59,710 nucleotides of DNA from Synergistaceae bacterium (lineage in GTDB: Bacteria > Synergistota > Synergistia > Synergistales > Aminobacteriaceae). The translations under genes and the position numbers were made by a program. The notes beneath the pieces were generated by a model. It did not search any database and had not been told where the DNA came from. It saw only the letters and a program-made list of their open reading frames with translations. The stretch spans positions 1 through 59,710 of the forward strand of contig JAISQE010000091.1 of the NCBI GenBank assembly GCA_031274425.1, read 5' to 3'. Shown one piece after another: positions 1-6,768 of the stretch; within the stretch, counting starts at the first letter, position 1; each line of letters starts with the position of its first letter.

Positions 1-135
1 GGCGCCGTGGCCGGGGCGATCATTCACGACAATGTGAAAGAATACGCTTTGAAAACCGGTTTTTACGTCATCTCTCAGTCGGGAGACACCATGCGGATCG
101 ACGTCCCGGAAGGTTTCAAGCCTCGGGCTTGTTAA
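1..135 (+). CDS. C-terminal end of an unidentified protein
   Basis: Frame 1 is open from the window edge and ends at TAA 133-135, giving 44 residues that finish with a lysine-proline-arginine-alanine-cysteine tail. The stretch near the end (FYVISQSGDTMRIDVPE) reminds me of the C-termini of coiled-coil/nuclease-like hypothetical proteins (DUF3782 type), but this is memory of a motif and not an alignment. The gene converges on polA, and a small inverted repeat (GCCCGC at 155-160, GCGGGC at 173-178) lies between the two. Confidence 0.5.
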   Translation, partial: GAVAGAIIHDNVKEYALKTGFYVISQSGDTMRIDVPEGFKPRAC

Positions 136-154
136 TAGGATTCGAGTCCATACC

Positions 155-178
155 GCCCGCCCCTCCTATAGAGCGGGC
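155..178. terminator. Weak hairpin between convergent genes
   Basis: GCCCGC (155-160) can pair with GCGGGC (173-178) around a 12-nt loop, placed between the end of the first partial gene and the end of polA. There is no T-run on either side, so an intrinsic terminator is only a possibility. Confidence 0.2.
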
Positions 179-199
179 TCCGTGCCCCTGAGCTTAAAA

Positions 200-2920
200 T
201 CATACGTCCGCCAAGGAGCGGCCTGTTTTCAGATCGACCTCCAGGGGAACGGAGAGGGCGGCGGCCGACTTCATGACGCGGGCCAGGGCCTCCCCCACTT
301 CTTCGGCGCGCTCTTGGGGACACTCGCACACCAGGGAGTCGTGGATTTGCAGGAAAAGCCGAACGTCTCCGCCGGGGGCGAAACAGCGGTCGAAGTCGAT
401 CATCGCCTTGCGCGCGATGTCGGCGGCCGTGCCCTGTATGGGGGTGTTGACCGCGATGCGCTTCAGTCCGTTCCGGTCCCGAACCCCTTCCATGGCCTCG
501 CCGATCGGGCGGATGCGCCCGAAAAGAGTCCGAGTGTAGCCTCTGGTCTGGGCCGTCGCCGCGCTTTCCTCCAGATATTGCTTGACCCTCGGCAGGGCGG
601 CGAAGTAGCGGGAGATGATGCCGCGGGCCTCGCTCCGCCCGATGCCGAGACGATCGCCGAGGCCGAAGGAGCTCATGCCGTAGAGCAGCCCGAAGTTGAT
701 CATTTTCGCCACGCGCCGAAGCTCGGGGGTCACGTCCTCCGGCGGGGTGGAGAAAACCCACGCCGCCGTCTCCCGATGGATGTCCCGCCCGCCTTTGCGA
801 AAAGCCTCCTGCAGGCGCTCCTCTCCAGATAGGTGCGCCAGAACGCGCAACTCTATCTGTGAGTAGTCCGCCGCGACGAAGACCCGTGAAGACTCGGACG
901 CCGATTCCGCTTTGGGGATCAGCCCCTCCTTGATGCGGCGCGACCAGTGTCCGAAAGCCGGCAGATTTTGCAGGTTGGGGTCCCGGCTGCTGAGGCGTCC
1001 CGTCCCCGTAAAGGCCGCCTCGAAGGTGGTGTGCACCACGCCGCCCCCCGTGTTCGCCGCCCTCTGCAGGGGCACGACGAAGCCGCTCAGCATCTTGGAG
1101 AGCTCCCGATGCTCCAGCATCAGGCGGGGCACGTCGGAGTGAGGGAGGTTCAGCGCTGCCAAACTTTCCAGCACCGAGGCGCTGGTGGAAAAGCCCGTTT
1201 TGCCTTTGGTCTTCGCGCCGCTGGGGAGCCCCAACCGTTCGAACAGAAGCCATGCCACCTGTTTGGGAGAGTTGAGGTTGATCTCCTCCGGAAAGTCGTC
1301 GGCCCCCGCCGCCGCGGCGATCTCTTTTTCGATGTCGGCGACGCGCTCCTCCAGCTCTCGCTGCAACTCGATGAAAGCCCTCGGGGAAAGACGGATCCCT
1401 CCGCGTTCCATGTCGACCAGCACGGGAATCAAAGGGAGGTCGACCTGCTCCATCAACTCGGGAAGGCGTTCGTAACGCCGGATCTCCAGGTTCAGCTCCC
1501 GCGCCGCGCGCCGAAGAGCCAGCGCCGGGACTTGGTCGAGTTTTCTGTGAGGCAGGTCCTCCAGGGCATGAGAGGGCTTGTCGGGATGGAGCAGGTAATG
1601 GGCGGTTTTCAGGTCCCATACTTTACATCGCTCGAGTCGCCGCGCCCCGAAGCAGGCCGCCAGATCCTTGTAGTCGTTCACGAAGAGCTTCTTGCCCGAG
1701 AGGCGCGTCCAGAGGTCGGGCGCGATCTCCAATCCCCGCAGAACGGCGTAGCGGCCCTCGGCGTCGGCTAGTTGAAGCTCCACGCTCCCCGGCTCGGGAG
1801 GATATTTTTCAGGCTTTCCGGAGCGCAGTATCGCAATGGAAAGCTCCTCCCCGTCGAGGAGGCTCTCGAACCCCACTTCCTCGAATTCCCCTCGTTTGTC
1901 GCCTCCGTTGTCCCCGACATTTACGGCCTTCCCGGCCTCCATGACCTCCACGGAAACGTCCGCCGGGACCCCTGAAACCCCTTGGAGCGCCTGGTTTGAA
2001 GGGAGCTGGGGGCATGAGGATTGAGATTGAGCTTGAGATACTTTCAGCTTATCCATGAGCTTCGCCAGCCCCAGACGTTTGCAGAACGCGAAAACCTCGT
2101 CCAGGTTGGGCTGGGTTTTCGACAGAGACGGGGATAGCGGCAAATCGATTTTCAGGCGGATCAGCTCCCTGCTTCGAAAGGCGCTCTCCCTCCCCGCGAC
2201 GAGCTTTTTGCTCACCGCCGACGTTTTATTTTCTTGACCGTCCAGAGACTCGAAAAGCCGCTCCAGCGTCTCCATCGTCCCTATCAATTGAAGGGCGGTT
2301 TTTTCGCCGATCCCCGCCACGCCGGGGACATTGTCCGAGGCGTCGCCCAACAGCGCCAGGTAGTCGGGCATCGAGAGGGGCGGAAAACCGAACTCCGCCG
2401 CGAAAGAGCCCTCGTCGTACTCCTTCAGCGTCGTGATGCCCTTGATGGGCCTCAGCATCTTCACGCCCGGACCCAGCACCTGAAAGAGGTCCTTGTCCGA
2501 GGAGACGATCACGGCCTCCCCTCCCCGCCTGGCCACGTCCAGAGCCAGAGACGCGATGACGTCGTCGGCCTCCACGCCGAACTCCATGACGACGGGATAG
2601 CCCAGCGCGGTCAACAGTTCCCTCAACAGGGGAATCTGGGGCTTGAACTCCTCGGGAGTCGGCTTGCGGCCCGCCTTGTATTCTTTGTAAAGCTCGTGAC
2701 GGAAGGTGGGGCCGGGGGCGTCGAAAACCACGGCGCAGTCCGCGGGCGAGACGTCGGCCTCCACCTTCGTCAACATGTTCATGAAACCCAAAATCGCGTT
2801 CGTCGGGGTTCCGTCCGGGGCGTTCAGGGGGGGCACGGCGTAAAAGGCCCGAAACGCAAGCCCATGCCCGTCGACGATCAGTACCCTGTTGTTCGTGTTC
2901 TCGTCCATCCTGTTCTCCAT
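200..2920 (-). CDS. polA: DNA polymerase I
   Basis: The 906-residue length is close to the usual family length. The N-terminal third is a 5'-3' exonuclease/FEN domain (LIVDGHGLAFRAFYAVPPL near the start; SSDKDLFQ; GDASDNVPG). The C-terminal half is a family A polymerase with motif A DYSQIELRVLAH (about residue 685), motif B RRVAKMINFGLLYG (about 735) and motif C IHDSLVCE (about 859). The middle region aligns with the 3'-5' exonuclease domain but lacks the first acidic motif (the expected D-x-E strand reads LSIAILRSG), so proofreading is probably lost, as in many bacterial Pol I enzymes. It acts in Okazaki fragment maturation and repair. An in-frame ATG at 2908 is an alternative start. The gene is divergent from gltX. 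Confidence 0.97.
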   Translation of the reverse strand: MENRMDENTNNRVLIVDGHGLAFRAFYAVPPLNAPDGTPTNAILGFMNMLTKVEADVSPADCAVVFDAPGPTFRHELYKEYKAGRKPTPEEFKPQIPLLRELLTALGYPVVMEFGVEADDVIASLALDVARRGGEAVIVSSDKDLFQVLGPGVKMLRPIKGITTLKEYDEGSFAAEFGFPPLSMPDYLALLGDASDNVPGVAGIGEKTALQLIGTMETLERLFESLDGQENKTSAVSKKLVAGRESAFRSRELIRLKIDLPLSPSLSKTQPNLDEVFAFCKRLGLAKLMDKLKVSQAQSQSSCPQLPSNQALQGVSGVPADVSVEVMEAGKAVNVGDNGGDKRGEFEEVGFESLLDGEELSIAILRSGKPEKYPPEPGSVELQLADAEGRYAVLRGLEIAPDLWTRLSGKKLFVNDYKDLAACFGARRLERCKVWDLKTAHYLLHPDKPSHALEDLPHRKLDQVPALALRRAARELNLEIRRYERLPELMEQVDLPLIPVLVDMERGGIRLSPRAFIELQRELEERVADIEKEIAAAAGADDFPEEINLNSPKQVAWLLFERLGLPSGAKTKGKTGFSTSASVLESLAALNLPHSDVPRLMLEHRELSKMLSGFVVPLQRAANTGGGVVHTTFEAAFTGTGRLSSRDPNLQNLPAFGHWSRRIKEGLIPKAESASESSRVFVAADYSQIELRVLAHLSGEERLQEAFRKGGRDIHRETAAWVFSTPPEDVTPELRRVAKMINFGLLYGMSSFGLGDRLGIGRSEARGIISRYFAALPRVKQYLEESAATAQTRGYTRTLFGRIRPIGEAMEGVRDRNGLKRIAVNTPIQGTAADIARKAMIDFDRCFAPGGDVRLFLQIHDSLVCECPQERAEEVGEALARVMKSAAALSVPLEVDLKTGRSLADV

Positions 2921-2934
2921 CCTGTTTATCTCCC

Positions 2935-2963
2935 CAGTGTTTTGCCGTATGTTAGGCTATAAT
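2935..2963 (+). promoter_or_regulatory. Possible gltX promoter (-10 TATAAT)
   Basis: A perfect TATAAT lies at 2958-2963, 72 nt before the gltX start in the polA/gltX divergent gap. No convincing -35 is seen at 16-18 nt (the best candidate is CAGTGT), so the call rests mainly on position and the -10. Confidence 0.35.
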
Positions 2964-3034
2964 AACCCATTATGACGGCTCGGTAAATATAAGCGGCCGC
3001 AGGGCCGCGCCAAATCTACGGGAGGACAAAGAAA

Positions 3035-4381
3035 ATGGAAACACGCGTACGCTTCGCCCCAAGCCCCACGGGCGCTTTGCACATCGGAGGGGGACACACC
3101 GCCCTCTTCAACTGGCTGTGGGCCCGCCGCACGGGCGGCAAGTTCGTTCTTCGCATAGAGGACACGGACAGGGAACGCTCCACGCAGGAGTACGAGGAGA
3201 CCATCATGTCCGGCATGAGGTGGCTGGGTCTGGACTGGGACGAGGGCCCGGACCTCGGAGGCCCTTATGGCCCCTACCGCCAGTCCTCGCGGCTGGACCT
3301 GTACTGGGAAAACGCGGAGAAGCTGGCGGCGGAAGGGCACGCCTACAAGGACGGAAACGCCGTCATTTTCAAGGTCCTCCCGAACGTGGAACTCTCTTTC
3401 GACGACGTCGTCTACGGACGCATCGAGACGAAGAGCGACGGCCTCAGGGACAGGGAGTCGGGGGACCTCAAGGACATCGTGCTGCTCAAGGGCGACGGGA
3501 TGCCCACCTATAATTACGCCGTCGTCGTCGACGACCACTTCATGAAGATCACCCACGTCATCCGCGGCGAGGACCATATCTCGAACACCCCGAAGCAGCT
3601 CCTGATCTACAAAGCCCTCGGGTGGGAGCCGCCCCTTTTCGCGCACCTGCCGATGATTCTGGGCAAAGATAAGAAAAAGTTGAGCAAACGCCACGGGGCC
3701 ACCAGCGTTTACGAGTTCCGGGACATGGGCTACATGCCGGACTCCGTTTTCAACTTTTTGGCGAACCTGGGCTGGTCCGCCGGCGAAGACAAGGAGATCT
3801 TCGACCGGGAGGAGGCTGCAGAGCTGTTCGAGCTTTCCCGCGTGACGCGCAAGCCCGCCGTTTTCGACCCCGACAAGCTCAACTTCATCAATCAAGAGCA
3901 CTTGAAGCGCCTGGACCCGACGACGAGGCTCGGCCTGATAAAACCATTCTGGAAGGAAGCGGGGCTGCCCGTCGAGGAATACGACGACGCCTACCTCGCC
4001 GAGGCTCTGACCCTGATGGGCGGGCGCGGGCAGACCGCCAAAGAACTGGCCGCCTTTTCGGACTATTACGTATCCTTCGAGCCCGTGAAAGAACGCTGGA
4101 AGCCCGAGGGCGTTTCTCCCGTCGGAGTCACGGAGGAACTGCGCCCCAAGCTGAAGGACTTTTTTTCTGTTTTGCTGGCCGAGCCCCACTGGGCCGCGGA
4201 GGCCCTGGAGACCCGCGCCCGCGCGTGGGTGGAGGAAAAGGGCGTCAAGATGAAGGACTACGCGATGACGCTGCGTTACGCTCTGACGGGCATGAAGGTC
4301 AGTCCGGGCATTTTCGAGGTCGCAACCCTCCTTGGCCGCGACGAAGTGAAGCGCAGGCTGGAGTTTTACGACCTCGTATAA
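3035..4381 (+). CDS. gltX: Glutamyl-tRNA synthetase
   Basis: Class I aminoacyl-tRNA synthetase of 448 residues, slightly shorter than the usual 460-490. It opens with RFAPSPTGALHIGGG, containing the HIGH-type motif (HIGG at 16-19), and carries the KMSKS-type loop KKLSKRHG near residue 215. The C-terminal third is the helical anticodon-binding region. It charges tRNA-Glu, and in organisms without GlnRS also tRNA-Gln. The ATG follows a clear GGAGG 8 nt upstream. The stop lies only 3 nt from the stop of the convergent ftcD-like gene. Confidence 0.97.
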   Translation: METRVRFAPSPTGALHIGGGHTALFNWLWARRTGGKFVLRIEDTDRERSTQEYEETIMSGMRWLGLDWDEGPDLGGPYGPYRQSSRLDLYWENAEKLAAEGHAYKDGNAVIFKVLPNVELSFDDVVYGRIETKSDGLRDRESGDLKDIVLLKGDGMPTYNYAVVVDDHFMKITHVIRGEDHISNTPKQLLIYKALGWEPPLFAHLPMILGKDKKKLSKRHGATSVYEFRDMGYMPDSVFNFLANLGWSAGEDKEIFDREEAAELFELSRVTRKPAVFDPDKLNFINQEHLKRLDPTTRLGLIKPFWKEAGLPVEEYDDAYLAEALTLMGGRGQTAKELAAFSDYYVSFEPVKERWKPEGVSPVGVTEELRPKLKDFFSVLLAEPHWAAEALETRARAWVEEKGVKMKDYAMTLRYALTGMKVSPGIFEVATLLGRDEVKRRLEFYDLV

Positions 4382-4384
4382 ACG

Positions 4385-5284
4385 CTATTCTTCGAGCAGC
4401 CGCGCCTCCAGGACCTGTTCGCGCTTGAAGTCCTCTACGCGAAGGTAGAAGGCGGCGGCGTCCACCAGGGCCTGCATGGGAGTCAGGCCGATGACCTCGC
4501 TGCCCGTCACGTTGACGCCGTAGCGCGCGGCCTCGGACTTCACCGTTTCGAAGACGCGATGAAGGGGGGTGGCGGTGTAGTCGGTCATGTTGATCGAGAC
4601 CTGGGCGATTTTCCGATCGTCCAACAACAGGCCGATGGCGCGGCAGTTCACGTAACCGCCTTTGGCCGCGCGAATGGTCTGCGCGATTCTCTTCGCGATC
4701 GTCACGTCCGGGGTGTTCAGGTTGATGTTGAACGCCACCAGAAACGGGCGCGCTCCCACGACCGTCGCCCCCGCCGTGGGGTGCATCGTCTGCGGCCCCT
4801 CGTCCGGCGCTCGGTCAGGGGTCTTGATGGCCTCCTTCAGACCCTCGTATTCGCCCTTGCGCACGTCGGGCAGGGCTTTCATGCTCGCCCGTTTGGCGGC
4901 GGCTTCGTAGAAGTACACGGGAATGGAAAGTTTCTCCGCGATCTCCTTGCCCAGCTCGTGAGCCAGGACGACGCATTCCTCCATCGTGACGCCGGAGACG
5001 GGAACGAAGGGAATGACGTCCGTCGCGCCGATACGGGGATGCCCTCCCTTGTGTTTTTCCATGTCGATCAGCTCGGCCGCCTTGGCGCAGCAGGCGAACG
5101 CAGCTGTTTTGGCCGCCTGAGGCTCCCCGACGAAGGTCAAAACCGTCCGGTTGTGATCCGCGTCGGAAGAGTGATCCAGCACCTTCACCCCCCGCACGGC
5201 GCGCGCCGCGTTCACAATCGCGTCGACGACCTCCGTCCTCCGCCCCTCGCTGAAATTGGGCACGCACTCCACCAGTTTAGCCAT
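4385..5284 (-). CDS. ftcD: Glutamate formimidoyltransferase (formiminotransferase domain only)
   Basis: At 299 residues this matches the formiminotransferase half of FTCD: VECVPNFSEGR at the start, DADHNRTVLTFVG, then MEKHKGGHPRIGATDVIPFVP. The enzyme transfers the formimino group of N-formimino-glutamate, a histidine breakdown product, to tetrahydrofolate. The cyclodeaminase domain is absent here and not encoded next door. The neighbour upstream on the same strand is gltS, so glutamate or formimino-glutamate handling is a sensible shared theme. The two may be co-transcribed across a 77-nt gap. Confidence 0.93.
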   Translation of the reverse strand: MAKLVECVPNFSEGRRTEVVDAIVNAARAVRGVKVLDHSSDADHNRTVLTFVGEPQAAKTAAFACCAKAAELIDMEKHKGGHPRIGATDVIPFVPVSGVTMEECVVLAHELGKEIAEKLSIPVYFYEAAAKRASMKALPDVRKGEYEGLKEAIKTPDRAPDEGPQTMHPTAGATVVGARPFLVAFNINLNTPDVTIAKRIAQTIRAAKGGYVNCRAIGLLLDDRKIAQVSINMTDYTATPLHRVFETVKSEAARYGVNVTGSEVIGLTPMQALVDAAAFYLRVEDFKREQVLEARLLEE

Positions 5285-5361
5285 TGTTCCTCCCCGTCCT
5301 TTCCGTAATCGCTTTCAGCGCGTAAATCCCGGTACGTAATAAAATCAACGCGCAATAAAAA

Positions 5362-6615
5362 TCAATGCGTAAAATAATTGATGAACCAGACGATGTTGGG
5401 AATGGCGACCAAGTCGATCAGCACCGCCCCGCAAAGAGGAACGATCAGAAAAGCCTTGTAGGACATCACCCCGTAACGCTCGCACACCACGCCCATGTTG
5501 GAGACGGCGTTTGGCGTGGCTCCCATCCCGTGCCCGAGGAAGCCCGAACACATGACCGCCGCGTCGTAGTCCTTGCCCAGGATCGGGAACAGCACGAACA
5601 CGGCCAACAGCGCGATGGCCAGAGTTTGAAGCAGCAAAATCGCGATCAGCGGAATCGCCAGAGCGTAGAGATCCCAAATACGAAGGCTCATCATCGCCAT
5701 CGTGAGAAACAGTCCGATCGAGAGATCCGCGATCAACTCTATCGCCTTGTCGTGGATCTTCACCACCTTCAAGACGTCGTTCAGGTTGCGGAAGACCACC
5801 GCGACGAACATCGCCCCCACGTAGCCCGGCAGGGAGAAGTTCTTCCATTGCCAGACGTTTTTGGCCTGATCGTTGACCCAGTTCGAAACCACGCCGCCGA
5901 TCGCCATGACGACGAGAACCAGGGCCAACATGCGAAAAAGGTCGAAACTGTCGCTCAGCTCCGTCGTTTTCTCCAGATCCTGGTGTTCTTTGTAAAGGTG
6001 ATCCTGAGACGAGGACAGCTCCAGGCGGTTCTTACCGATCAACCAACTGGCGACAGGACCCCCCAGAAGCCCGCCCGCGATGAGACCGTAGGTCGCGGAC
6101 GCGATCGCCACGGCCTGGGCTCCTGCCACGCCCAGGTTTTCCGCCGTCGGCCCGAACGCCGCCGCCGCTCCGTGTCCGCCCTCCAGGGAGACGGCGCCCG
6201 CCATCACCCCAAGAACCGCGTGGATATCGAACAGTTTGGCCAACCCCACGCCGAACGCGTTTTGAAAAACCGCCAACCCCCAACAGGCTACCAGATACAC
6301 GATCAACGCCTTGCCTCCGCGCTTCAGAAGCGAAAGGCTGCCCCCGATCCCCACGGTCGTAAAAAAGGCCAACATCATCGGAGTTTGCATCGCCGTGTTG
6401 AAGGACATCGAAGCTCCCCCCTGATGATGCATGCCCAGCGTGACGAAGGCCATGATAAGACCCCCGATGACCGCGGACGGGATGCAAAAGCGCGTCAAAA
6501 ACGAAATGCGACGCCGCAGCGTCACGCCCAGGACAAAGAGAATCGCGGCGGCAGCCGTCGTGAACAGCGGGTCTAAAGCGAGCTTGAAGACACCGTCCAC
6601 CGTTTCCCACGTCAT
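5362..6615 (-). CDS. gltS: Sodium/glutamate symporter
   Basis: A 417-residue polytopic membrane protein of the GltS family, with about ten hydrophobic helices. Recognisable segments are PSAVIGGLIMAF, GLSLLKRGGKA-like loops, GGHGAAAAFGP (the conserved first re-entrant loop) and CSGFLGHGMGATPNAVSNM (the second). It imports glutamate with Na+. I start it at ATG 6615, which has GGGAGG 7 nt upstream, and not at the TTG five codons earlier. Two copies of a 17-18 nt direct repeat lie upstream (6636-6688). Confidence 0.95.
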   Translation of the reverse strand: MTWETVDGVFKLALDPLFTTAAAAILFVLGVTLRRRISFLTRFCIPSAVIGGLIMAFVTLGMHHQGGASMSFNTAMQTPMMLAFFTTVGIGGSLSLLKRGGKALIVYLVACWGLAVFQNAFGVGLAKLFDIHAVLGVMAGAVSLEGGHGAAAAFGPTAENLGVAGAQAVAIASATYGLIAGGLLGGPVASWLIGKNRLELSSSQDHLYKEHQDLEKTTELSDSFDLFRMLALVLVVMAIGGVVSNWVNDQAKNVWQWKNFSLPGYVGAMFVAVVFRNLNDVLKVVKIHDKAIELIADLSIGLFLTMAMMSLRIWDLYALAIPLIAILLLQTLAIALLAVFVLFPILGKDYDAAVMCSGFLGHGMGATPNAVSNMGVVCERYGVMSYKAFLIVPLCGAVLIDLVAIPNIVWFINYFTH

Positions 6616-6635
6616 AAAAAAACCTCCCAATCAAA

Positions 6636-6688
6636 ATGACAAAATATTTGACCAATCAACCTATTGGCGCGATGACAAATATTTTACC
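6636..6688. repeat. Two direct repeats upstream of gltS
   Basis: ATGACAAAATATTTGACC (6636-6653) and ATGACAAATATTTTACC (6672-6688) start 36 nt apart, directly upstream of the gltS ribosome binding site. The spacing and the AT-rich half-palindromic core suggest paired regulator sites. The sequence itself does not identify the regulator. Confidence 0.45.
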
Positions 6689-6768
6689 ACGCCGTGACGC
6701 CGAACGAGCTTTCAGGGGTTCTTACGCGTTTTTACGCGCCTTTTGCCCTCCGCGCGGGGTCTCCCCTA

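Noticed and set aside
132-1619. 495-residue minus-strand frame within polA
   Set aside because: Arg/Gly/Pro-rich shadow of the GC-rich polA coding sequence.
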